DNA of 10,753 bases, taken from positions 1 through 10,753 of the forward strand of contig JAEZKH010000201.1 of the NCBI GenBank assembly GCA_023415515.1, written 5' to 3'. This document shows positions 1-6,161 of the stretch, piece by piece. Each line of letters starts with the position of its first letter. Positions within the stretch are counted from its first letter, which is position 1. This stretch comes from Actinomycetes bacterium. GTDB taxonomy: Bacteria > Actinomycetota > Actinomycetes > Mycobacteriales > Mycobacteriaceae. A program made the translations under genes and the position numbers. Under the pieces are notes generated by a model. It had not been told where the DNA came from, ran no database searches, and saw only the letters and a list, made by a program, of their open reading frames with translations.

Positions 1-541
1 GCGCGGGGGCGGGCTGCGGCGCCGGCGCGGGGGCGGACGCGGGCGGCGGTACCACCGACGGCGGCGGCTGAACCACCTGCGGCGCTTGCGGCACCAGCGT
101 CTGAGGCACCTGTTGTGGCGCCTGCTCCTGCTGGCTGGAACCGGTCAACGTGTAGGCAAGCCCCCCACCGAGCAGCGCGACCACGACGACACCGCCTGCG
201 ACAGCCAGCGTGCCCACCTGCAGCTTGCGAACCGGGGCAGGCGCGGGCTGTTGTGCGTACTGCGGTTGCTGGTATCCGGGCTGCTGGTATTGCGGCGGCT
301 GTTGGTAGGGCTGCTGGTATTGCGGCGGCGGGTCTTGATACGGCTGCTGATACGGATCGGCGCCGTAGTTCTGCGGCATCGGCTCGGGGTACTGCGGACC
401 CTCCTGCGACCACGCCTGAGGGTCGACCTTTCCCGTCGCGATCTCCCCAAGATCCGCTCGTTGGGTAGCGTCGGCGTCCCGGGCGTAGCGGTGGGTCGGG
501 TCGTTCGGGTTACCGCCGTAAGGAGGCCTTGGTCCGGTCAT
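1..541 (-). CDS. Gln/Pro/Tyr-rich single-pass membrane protein, 3' end cut by window
   Basis: The minus strand stays open from an ATG at 541 to the window edge: 180 codons with no stop, so the C-terminus is missing. Residues 1-60 are polar and begin MTGPRPPYGG. Residues 61-100 carry repeated P-Q-Y-Q-Q-P units. R105 and K106 precede a single hydrophobic segment at about 109-132, rich in Gly, Val, Ala and Leu. After it comes a Gln/Pro/Ala-rich stretch (about 133-180). The basic residues before the helix suggest a cytoplasmic N-terminus and an outside C-terminal part, which is inference. A purine-rich GAGGG lies about seven bases before the ATG. Low-complexity Pro/Gln tails before one helix are common in mycobacterial envelope proteins, whose functional domain often follows the helix; here that part is not in view. 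I do not recognise the family. The overlapping open frames in this stretch are GC-rich shadows: this one gives a coherent cytosol-helix-exterior layout. Confidence 0.72.
   Translation of the reverse strand, partial: MTGPRPPYGGNPNDPTHRYARDADATQRADLGEIATGKVDPQAWSQEGPQYPEPMPQNYGADPYQQPYQDPPPQYQQPYQQPPQYQQPGYQQPQYAQQPAPAPVRKLQVGTLAVAGGVVVVALLGGGLAYTLTGSSQQEQAPQQVPQTLVPQAPQVVQPPPSVVPPPASAPAPAPQPAPA
245..352 (-). repeat. Tandem Q-Y-Q-Q-P coding repeat
   Basis: Residues 64-99 of the membrane protein are short repeats of the type P-Q-Y-Q-Q-P. At DNA level a perfect 22-base direct repeat sits at 278-299 and 308-329, with a 30-base period, and more diverged copies flank it. Repeats like this can change copy number between strains by slippage without breaking the frame, since the period is a multiple of three. 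Confidence 0.8.
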
Positions 542-771
542 CGCTCTGCCCTCTTGAGTCCCTACATCGCGTCTGAGGCCCGACCGCATCCGCTGGGCAC
601 GCCGCACAGCGGGGCCGACCCCGACGGTGTGAGCTAATCAAACAATGGGCTGTCGAGATATGAGGCGTTTCCCTATTTTTGCGCCCGCCCTTCGGCGTGA
701 TCAGCCGATTCGCGCCGCAGTCGATTTATCATGGCGCTGCTGTCAAGCAAACCTTCGTGCAGGCAGGCGAG
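542..771. other. Divergent intergenic region
   Basis: This stretch separates the Gln/Pro-rich membrane gene (minus) from the DUF5819-like gene (plus), so it should hold two outward promoters. The part around 625-680 is clearly richer in A/T than its surroundings, as expected for promoters. TATTTT at 674-679 fits the loose mycobacterial TANNNT -10 pattern for the plus strand but has no good -35. A 6-base stem, CCGCTG 590-595 with CAGCGG 607-612, lies in the probable leader of the minus gene and has no T run. I cannot assign either promoter firmly. Confidence 0.35.
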
Positions 772-1281
772 ATGCCGGATACACCGTCACGCGTCCGTGA
801 GATCGCGGCCGGCGCGATGCTCGGCGTGGGTCTGGCCGTCGTGGTGTTGTTCAACCTGCCGGCCAGTGCCATCACGCGCACCGCCGCGCCGGTGGTCAAC
901 GCGATCGCGTTACCTCTCGGGCTCGACCAGAACTGGGCGCTGTTCGCCCCGGTTCCGCCGACGCGTCAGGAGGACGTCGAGGTGTACGTCACGATGGCCG
1001 ACGGCGATGTGAGGGCGTGGGTGATGCCGAGGAGCAATCGGGTGCTCGGGGTCCCGACCGCGCATCGCTGGCGCAAGTTCAAGGAGAGCCTGCTGACCAC
1101 GCCGGAGATCCGGTCGGACTTCGCGCACTGGGTGGTTCGGACCCTCTGCCGACCCGATGACCGGGCCGTTCACGTGGAGATGGTCCTCCGGTCGGTCGCG
1201 ATGGCAGCGCCGGGGAGCGACGGCCAGGGACAGGCCGCGGTGGAAATCCTCTACAGCGAGGACTTGGCGGGCTCGCGGTGA
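772..1281 (+). CDS. Small membrane-anchored protein with NWxLFAP motif (DUF5819-like), HTTM partner
   Basis: The protein has 169 residues from the ATG at 772. A short charged N-terminus is followed by one hydrophobic segment at about 11-33. Then comes a soluble domain starting with L-D-Q-N-W-A-L-F-A-P (51-60) and V-P-P, followed by predicted beta-rich sequence to the end. The N-W-x-L-F-A-P-x-P signature right after a single helix recalls DUF5819-type proteins, which I remember as often encoded beside HTTM proteins in actinobacteria; SdpA of Bacillus has a comparable layout. The domain would most likely face outside. The frame can be extended upstream to a TTG at 679, but that adds 31 residues of uncharacteristic sequence. 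An AG-rich stretch (AGGCAGGCGAG) directly before 772 supports the shorter start. The stop overlaps the next gene's GTG by four bases, indicating translational coupling. The family name is from memory; the biochemical role is unknown. Confidence 0.78.
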   Translation: MPDTPSRVREIAAGAMLGVGLAVVVLFNLPASAITRTAAPVVNAIALPLGLDQNWALFAPVPPTRQEDVEVYVTMADGDVRAWVMPRSNRVLGVPTAHRWRKFKESLLTTPEIRSDFAHWVVRTLCRPDDRAVHVEMVLRSVAMAAPGSDGQGQAAVEILYSEDLAGSR

Positions 1282-2198
1282 GCGACACCGCACGCTCGGC
1301 CCGGCGGGTGCTGCCGCTGCTGTCGCTGGTGTGTCGAACCTGGCGATCCTTCTGGTTCGAGCCGCGACAGGCCTACCCGCTGGGCCTGGTCCGCATCGCG
1401 TTCGGCGCCCTGGTGATCGTGTGGGCACTGTGGCTGCTACCGATCCGCGACGCGATGCTCGGCCCGGACGGAGTCGTTGCCGAACAGCCGTCTATCGCAG
1501 GCACCTGGGGCCTCTTCGCCGTCTGGAACACCGAGGAAGCCATCCTGATCGGCGTTGTCGTGCTGTTGCTCGCGGCGTTCGCATTGCTCGTCGGATGGCA
1601 CAGCAGGATCGCGGCATTGGTCGTCTTCGTCCTCATCCTGTCCGTCGAGCGTCGCGATCCGTGGATGTTCAACTCCGGCGACGCCCTGGTCCGGATCGAA
1701 GCGCTTCTGCTGGCCGTGTCCCCGTCGGGGGCGGCGCTCTCGCTCGATCAACGACGCAGTCGCGGCTCGTTCTGGTCGGCGCAGACCCGGCCGAACTGGC
1801 CGATTCGGCTGCTTCAGATTCAGCTCTCGATCATCTATCTGGCCGCCGTGCAGGTGAAGCTGGCGGGCCAGCCGTGGCTGGACGGCACCGCGGTGTCCTA
1901 CGTCTTGCGCATCGAGGACATGAAGCGCATCCCGCTACCGGAGTGGTTCGTCACGAACGCGCTGGCGATGAACGCGATGACCTGGAGCGTCCTCGTGATT
2001 GAGTTGACGGTGGGAATCCTGGTGTGGTTTCCGCGTTTTCGGCCGTGGGTGCTTTCAGCGGGCATCGTCATGCATCTGACGATCGACCTGACTCTCCAGA
2101 TCGGCATCTTCAGCTATGCGATATTCGTGCTGTACCTCGCGTGGGTGCCCGCAGAAACGGTTCGCAACCTTCCCGAGACGGTCAGACAACGCCGGTAG
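1278..2198 (+). CDS. HTTM-domain multipass membrane protein (vitamin K-dependent gamma-carboxylase/SdpB-like)
   Basis: This is a 306-residue membrane protein that starts with GTG inside the previous stop codon. Hydrophobic segments lie near 35-54, 88-106, 110-123, 135-150, 178-193, 235-252, 256-273 and 275-291. HTTM-type landmarks are Y-P-L-G-L-V-R (33-39), F-N-S-G-D-A-L-V-R (131-139), I-I-Y-L-A-A-V-Q-V-K-L (185-195) followed by W200, and an A-G-I-V-M-H-L segment with H266. The family contains human gamma-glutamyl carboxylase (GGCX) and SdpB of the Bacillus SDP toxin maturation system; most bacterial members have no known reaction. K194 falls where I recall the GGCX catalytic base Lys218. The overlap with the DUF5819-like gene suggests the two proteins act as a membrane complex. 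No SdpC-like toxin precursor is present, so a toxin-maturation role is not supported. The gene ends 12 bases from the convergent aldehyde dehydrogenase stop. Confidence 0.85.
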   Translation: MSDTARSARRVLPLLSLVCRTWRSFWFEPRQAYPLGLVRIAFGALVIVWALWLLPIRDAMLGPDGVVAEQPSIAGTWGLFAVWNTEEAILIGVVVLLLAAFALLVGWHSRIAALVVFVLILSVERRDPWMFNSGDALVRIEALLLAVSPSGAALSLDQRRSRGSFWSAQTRPNWPIRLLQIQLSIIYLAAVQVKLAGQPWLDGTAVSYVLRIEDMKRIPLPEWFVTNALAMNAMTWSVLVIELTVGILVWFPRFRPWVLSAGIVMHLTIDLTLQIGIFSYAIFVLYLAWVPAETVRNLPETVRQRR

Positions 2199-2210
2199 CG
2201 CCTGACATTT

Positions 2211-3758
2211 TCATCCACGGCCGCTTTTCGGGGTGATGCCGAGTCGTCGCAGACCGCGCGAAGCGGTCGCCCTGACCACGCCCCCGACGAGTCGCGACTT
2301 GCCACGAGAATTCGGAAACCACAACAACTCTCGCGACGCGGTCGGAATACGCGGCGCCGCGATCGCCTGCTGGCGACAGTATTTCAGGATGCCGTGGGCG
2401 CCACCGCTTCGCGATCCGACTCCTGAGTTCTTCCATCCGCCGAACGGAATCGCGAAACTGAATGCCGCCATGATCACGTCGTTGACATTGACGCAGCCGG
2501 TTTCGATCCGCCGAGCAAGACGCTCACCGCGCTTCACGTCGCGCGTCCAGACCGAGCCGGAGAGTCCGTAGGTGGAGTCGTTGGCCAATCGAATCGCCTC
2601 ATCTTCGTCGGCGACCTTGACGACGGGAATCGTCGGACCGAACGTCTCTGCGGTCATGCACGTCATCGAATGGTCGACGTCGGCCAGCACCGTCGGCTCG
2701 AAGAACGTGCCGACACCGGTCGGCTTCCCACCTGTGGTCACCCGCGCCCCTGCGGCAACCGCCTCGTCGACGTGGCGCGCCACGATGTCGCGCTGGTTCT
2801 CGGTCGCCAGCGCACCGACGTCGTATCGGCATCGGTCGTCGTCCTGGCCGACTCGAAGCTCGGACACCTTCTGCGTGAGCAGCGCCAGGAACTCGTCGTA
2901 GACGGGCGCCTCCACATAGACGCGCTCGACAGAGATACAGACCTGTCCGGCGTTGAAGATTCCTCCCCAGGCGATACCGTTCGCCGCACGCTCGAGGTCG
3001 GCGTCGGCGAGCACGATCGCGGGGTCCTTGCCACCGAGTTCCAGGCAGTAGGGGATCAGTCGCTCGGCGCATGCGACGGCAATCCTGCGGCCCGTGGCAG
3101 CCGATCCGGTGAACTGCACGAAGTCGACGTTCGAGACGACGGCGGCGCCGGTCGCACCCGCACCTGTGACGACGGATAGAACCGGCGGCGCCCCGATGTC
3201 GGCCCAGCCCCTCGCGAGCTCCACCCCACTGAGCGGCGTGACCTCCGACGGCTTCACCAGCACCGCGGCCCCTGCTGCCAGCGCCGGCACTGCGTCGACT
3301 GCGGGCATGACGAACGGAGCGTTCCACGGCGTGATGACACCGACCAGCGGATAGGGATGGTGAACGGTGGTCAACCGCTTGGTGCGGTTCATCACGTTGT
3401 GCGGTTTGGGGTGGTCGTCGGCAAGGAAGCGTTCGGCGTTGTCGGCCCAATACTTGATCGCGTCGGCGGTCATCGGGGCCTCCAGCGCCGCCTCCACGCG
3501 CGTCTTACCGGTTTCCGACTGTACGACGTCGGTGATGTGCTCGGCATTGTCGAGGATCCAGTCCTGGAAGGTCAGCAGCCACCGCTTACGGCGTCTCGGC
3601 CCCATCTCTTCCCATGCCGGTTGATGGCGACGCAGATCGGCGGCCTTGTCGGCAACAGCGTCAGCTGAATCGTTCGAAACGGCGCCGACGATCATGCCGT
3701 CGGCCGGGTTGCGTACTTCAATCGTGGTGAGCTGCGGCTTGGTGTGCAGACCGGTCAT
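2211..3758 (-). CDS. NAD(P)-dependent aldehyde dehydrogenase, GabD2/succinate-semialdehyde type
   Basis: This is a full-length ALDH of 515 residues that oxidises an aldehyde to its acid with NAD(P)+. All catalytic landmarks are present: N145 in T-P-W-N-A-P, the V-K-P-S-E cofactor loop (168-172), F-T-G-S (216-219), the general base E240 in L-E-L-G-G-K-D-P, the nucleophile C274 in G-Q-V-C-I-S-V-E-R, E371 in E-T-F-G-P, and P-F-G-G-W-K-N-S-G at 438-446. The G-Q-x-C-I-S-x-E-R-x-Y-V-E block and E-T-F-G-P resemble mycobacterial GabD2 (succinate-semialdehyde dehydrogenase) more than betaine or retinal types, but the true substrate cannot be read from the sequence. A basic tail after residue 470 is rich in Arg and Lys and also recalls GabD2. 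GGAGG at 3771-3775 lies 12 bases before the ATG, a little far. The gene follows the DUF2071 gene by 45 bases on the same strand, so co-transcription is likely. Confidence 0.93.
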   Translation of the reverse strand: MTGLHTKPQLTTIEVRNPADGMIVGAVSNDSADAVADKAADLRRHQPAWEEMGPRRRKRWLLTFQDWILDNAEHITDVVQSETGKTRVEAALEAPMTADAIKYWADNAERFLADDHPKPHNVMNRTKRLTTVHHPYPLVGVITPWNAPFVMPAVDAVPALAAGAAVLVKPSEVTPLSGVELARGWADIGAPPVLSVVTGAGATGAAVVSNVDFVQFTGSAATGRRIAVACAERLIPYCLELGGKDPAIVLADADLERAANGIAWGGIFNAGQVCISVERVYVEAPVYDEFLALLTQKVSELRVGQDDDRCRYDVGALATENQRDIVARHVDEAVAAGARVTTGGKPTGVGTFFEPTVLADVDHSMTCMTAETFGPTIPVVKVADEDEAIRLANDSTYGLSGSVWTRDVKRGERLARRIETGCVNVNDVIMAAFSFAIPFGGWKNSGVGSRSGGAHGILKYCRQQAIAAPRIPTASRELLWFPNSRGKSRLVGGVVRATASRGLRRLGITPKSGRG

Positions 3759-3803
3759 GCAGCCAAGCGTCCTCCGCCCGGTGACACATGTGTACGTATT
3801 CGG

Positions 3804-4565
3804 CTACTTCACCTGCGTCGGACGGCCGAACCGCGCGTGCACGCCGGTGGAGAACAACGCCCGCATCCGCTCACCCGCCGGTTCGACGCCCGCCGCCGCC
3901 ACCAGTTCGTCGTCCAGATCGAGGACCTCGGCCGACCTGAACCGCCACGTGGCGTGCTCGTTCGGCATCCACCACGTCCGGCCGGCCACCCGGGTGTGCG
4001 CACCCCAGCGCGCGGTCAGCCACACCTCCAACGGAGTCGGCTCGACACCGGCACCGACGCGTACGGTGACGCTGCTGCCCAGTCCCCGCCGCGGCCATCG
4101 GCGCAGGCTTTCGTAGCGGATCTCGTCGCCGGATCGGGTGATCCGCATCCTGGCCCACGTGTAGGGCACGCCGAGCGCGGTACGGACCACCGGCACCACT
4201 GCGAGCCGCGCGGTCTCCAGCGAGCGGAACAGCACGCCGCGGCGGCCCGCGTCATCGACGGAGTACAACCGCACGTTGGTCTCGTGAAAGGTGCCGAAGT
4301 ACGGCAGCGACAACGCGGTCCCCACGGCGGTGTGGCGCATCGTGAACGGAATCAGGCCGACGTAGGTCATGTCGCCGAACACGTCGGGCCGCGTGCCCGG
4401 CGGATACAGGTGCTCGACGGCCGCCGGCCGTACCGGCCAGTGCATGAACGTGAGATCAGCCCAGAACTGCTCGAACATCACCGGGCGTGGGAGCGGCGGT
4501 GCCGTGACGGGGTAGCCGGCCAATGACGACACCCCGCCATGGTGGCACGGATACATTTCATTCAT
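3804..4565 (-). CDS. DUF2071 / YqjF-family protein
   Basis: The protein has 253 residues and no predicted membrane helix or signal peptide. The DUF2071 hallmarks appear in order: F-W-A-D-L-T-F-M-H-W-P-V near 34-45, L-Y-P-P-G-T-R-P-D-V-F with G-L-I-P-F-T-M in the next 25 residues, F-H-E-T-N-V-R-L-Y-S (about 92-101), and G-V-L-F-R-S-L-E-T. This is followed by V-P-Y-T-W-A-R-M and a closing W-W-M-P-N-E-H-A-T-W region. The family has an acetoacetate-decarboxylase-like fold in known structures, as I recall, but no settled reaction. The start at 4565 is supported by GGAG at 4571-4574, five bases before the ATG. Internal GTG and ATG codons (for example at 4478) would also keep the domain, but lack such a site. 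The start overlaps that of the divergent methyltransferase. Nearness to the ALDH suggests a shared small-molecule role, which is inference. Confidence 0.87.
   Translation of the reverse strand: MNEMYPCHHGGVSSLAGYPVTAPPLPRPVMFEQFWADLTFMHWPVRPAAVEHLYPPGTRPDVFGDMTYVGLIPFTMRHTAVGTALSLPYFGTFHETNVRLYSVDDAGRRGVLFRSLETARLAVVPVVRTALGVPYTWARMRITRSGDEIRYESLRRWPRRGLGSSVTVRVGAGVEPTPLEVWLTARWGAHTRVAGRTWWMPNEHATWRFRSAEVLDLDDELVAAAGVEPAGERMRALFSTGVHARFGRPTQVK
4552..4557 (+). promoter_or_regulatory. -10 element (TACATT) for a leaderless methyltransferase transcript
   Basis: TACATT fits the mycobacterial TANNNT -10 pattern. It ends six bases before the A of the methyltransferase ATG at 4564, the distance at which transcription would start on the ATG itself. 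There is no Shine-Dalgarno sequence upstream of that ATG, and leaderless mRNAs are frequent in mycobacteria. No convincing -35 is visible. The element lies inside the first codons of the DUF2071 gene on the other strand. Confidence 0.45.
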
Positions 4566-5346
4566 GTCTTCTCCGGAAACGTGGTCAGCGGGCCGCTACG
4601 ACGCGATCGGGGACCGGATCGCCGCGATCGCCGACGAGGTCGTCGACGCGGTCGATCGGCGCGTCCCGTTACGCGGAGCAGCCGTGGCCGATCTGGCGTG
4701 CGGCACCGGAAACGCCGCTCTGGCGGCGGCTGAAGCAGGAGCTCGCGTCACCGGCGTCGACATCACCCCCGACCTGATCGCGATCGCCAGGACCAAGGCC
4801 GAAGCCGCTGGCGCGGCGATCGACTGGGTCACCGGAGACGCTGCCGAAACCGGTTTGCCGACAGCAGCTTTCGATGCGCTGGTGTCGAACATGGGCATCA
4901 TCTTCGTGGAGCCCGCACGTCAAGTCGCCGAGATCGCGCGTCTGCTCAAACCCGGTGGGGCGGTGGGGTTCTCGGCGTGGGTGCCCGATGTGGACACGCC
5001 GTTCTTCAAGCCGATCGTGTCGGTCTTCGGGCCGCCGCAGGACTCTGCTCAAGGCCCCGACCGGTGGGGTGAGGCGGACACCATCAACGAGCGGCTCGCC
5101 GCCGACTTCGACGACGTGGAGATCACCACAGGCATGTCCCCCTGGCGACTGGGCAGCCTGGACGACGCCATGCACCTCATCGAACACGAGTCACCGCTGC
5201 ACGTTTCGCTGCTCGCCAACCTCGACGAGGCGAACCGAGCCGCCTTGCGGGCCGCGTTCGAGGACGCCATGCGTGCCAATCTGGGCTCAGACGGCGTCGT
5301 CGCCTTCGACGCTCCCTACGTCGTGGTGACTGCGCTGCGGCGGTGA
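4564..5346 (+). CDS. Class I SAM-dependent methyltransferase
   Basis: The protein has 260 residues and is probably cytoplasmic. The Rossmann methyltransferase core is clear. Motif I, D-L-A-C-G-T-G-N (43-50), binds the SAM methionine part. G-V-D-I-T-P (64-69) carries the acidic residue D66 that holds the ribose hydroxyls. W-V-T-G-D-A (88-93) is the adenine-binding region. F-D-A-L-V-S-N-M (103-110) corresponds to motif IV, and L-L-K-P-G-G (127-132) to the loop after it. The opening W-S-A-G-R-Y-D (7-13) is typical of UbiE/Methyltransf_11-like enzymes that act on small molecules. The acceptor substrate cannot be deduced. The start lacks a ribosome-binding site, but a suitable -10 lies just upstream, so it may be leaderless. 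The stop lies three bases from the stop of the convergent SRAP gene, with no terminator hairpin between them. Confidence 0.9.
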   Translation: MSSPETWSAGRYDAIGDRIAAIADEVVDAVDRRVPLRGAAVADLACGTGNAALAAAEAGARVTGVDITPDLIAIARTKAEAAGAAIDWVTGDAAETGLPTAAFDALVSNMGIIFVEPARQVAEIARLLKPGGAVGFSAWVPDVDTPFFKPIVSVFGPPQDSAQGPDRWGEADTINERLAADFDDVEITTGMSPWRLGSLDDAMHLIEHESPLHVSLLANLDEANRAALRAAFEDAMRANLGSDGVVAFDAPYVVVTALRR

Positions 5347-5349
5347 CGA

Positions 5350-6117
5350 CTACAGCAGCGTGGCCTGCTCGGCCTGCGGCTCGGCGGGTTCGATCAATTC
5401 GGGCCCGTTGTTGCGGATGTTGTTGACCAGCCGCGACACCTCGCGGATTTCGATCCGGTCGAGATCGCCGTGTCCGCGCAGCAGCCCCTCGTCGACGGGG
5501 GCGTCGGGATCGAGCCACCGGTCCCAGTCCGCTGCGCTGATCGTCAACGGCATCCGGTCGTGGATCTCGGCGAGCGGACCTGCCGCGTCGGTGGTGATGA
5601 TCGTGGCGCTCAGCAGCGGCGGGCTGTCCTTGGCCGCGCCCTTGGGCCGCCACGTCGACCACAGGCCGGCCATGAACAGCGGCTCACCGTCGCCGCCGTA
5701 CATGTAGAAGGGCGTCTTGCTGCCCTTCGCCTCACCTTTCTTCAGCCACTCGTACCAGCCGTCCATCGGCACCAGACAGCGCTTGTTCTTGGCCGAGTTA
5801 CGGAAGGCCGGCGACGTCGTGACCTTTTCCGCACGGGCGTTGATCAGCAGCGGGCCTTTCGTGTCGGGCGTCCCGTCCTCGGTCTCCTTGGCCCACGGCG
5901 GCACCAGGCCCCACCGCATCGACCGGATCCGGCGCGTCGACTCGTCATCGGGTTCGGCGTGCCGTTTGACCACCGTGCTGATCGTGGTCGTCGGCGCGAC
6001 GTTGTAGTTCGGCCCTGGCGCGTCCTTGCCCTGGGCGGCCGCCGTGGTCTCGTCGATGGCCTTGATCTTCTCGGCCAACAGCGCCGGATCGGTGGTTACC
6101 GCGAATCGCCCACACAT
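5350..6117 (-). CDS. SRAP-domain protein (HMCES/YedK family), abasic-site DNA-protein crosslinker
   Basis: SRAP proteins shield abasic sites in single-stranded DNA by forming a stable thiazolidine crosslink through Cys2. The sequence shows M-C-G-R-F-A at the N-terminus, N-Y-N-V-A-P-T (37-43), R-W-G-L-V-P-P-W-A-K (68-77), N-A-R-A-E (93-97, Asn important for the crosslink), W-Y-E-W (121-124, active-site E123) and H-D-R-M-P (186-190, active-site H186). The start is set at 6117 rather than the in-frame ATG at 6126: the reactive Cys must be residue 2 so that removal of Met frees its amino group. The upstream start would bury it as residue 5. The resulting 255 residues fit the family. The gene is divergent from aroA with a 44-base gap. 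From memory, Rv3226c of M. tuberculosis holds the same position, so this arrangement is old. Confidence 0.94.
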   Translation of the reverse strand: MCGRFAVTTDPALLAEKIKAIDETTAAAQGKDAPGPNYNVAPTTTISTVVKRHAEPDDESTRRIRSMRWGLVPPWAKETEDGTPDTKGPLLINARAEKVTTSPAFRNSAKNKRCLVPMDGWYEWLKKGEAKGSKTPFYMYGGDGEPLFMAGLWSTWRPKGAAKDSPPLLSATIITTDAAGPLAEIHDRMPLTISAADWDRWLDPDAPVDEGLLRGHGDLDRIEIREVSRLVNNIRNNGPELIEPAEPQAEQATLL

Positions 6118-6161
6118 ATCTCCCATGGTGGCAGAAATGTCCGACAGGGCAGGATGGTGCC
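6118..6161. other. 44-base divergent gap between SRAP gene and aroA
   Basis: Both starts must be served from this short stretch or from inside the neighbouring genes. AGGA at 6151-6154 stands seven bases before the aroA GTG. The sequence GGGAG just before the SRAP ATG at 6117 is close, so its spacing is tight. I see no convincing -10/-35 pair here. Confidence 0.4.

Noticed and set aside
590..612. Hairpin CCGCTG / CAGCGG as a terminator or riboswitch
   Set aside because: Only six pairs with an 11-base loop and no T run; such stems are common by chance in GC-rich DNA.
679..771. TTG start extending the DUF5819-like protein by 31 residues
   Set aside because: Rare start codon with no ribosome-binding site; the extra residues lie before the expected short N-terminus and helix.
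1157..2002. A 281-codon plus-strand frame overlapping the HTTM gene
   Set aside because: It overlaps the HTTM frame, has an Arg-rich composition and no membrane segments, while the HTTM frame shows clear family motifs.
772..2198. A full SDP-type toxin system
   Set aside because: Only SdpA/SdpB-like partners are seen; no secreted toxin precursor or SdpI/SdpR-like immunity gene lies nearby.
2199..2210. Shared terminator between the HTTM gene and the ALDH gene
   Set aside because: The gap is 12 bases and contains no inverted repeat.
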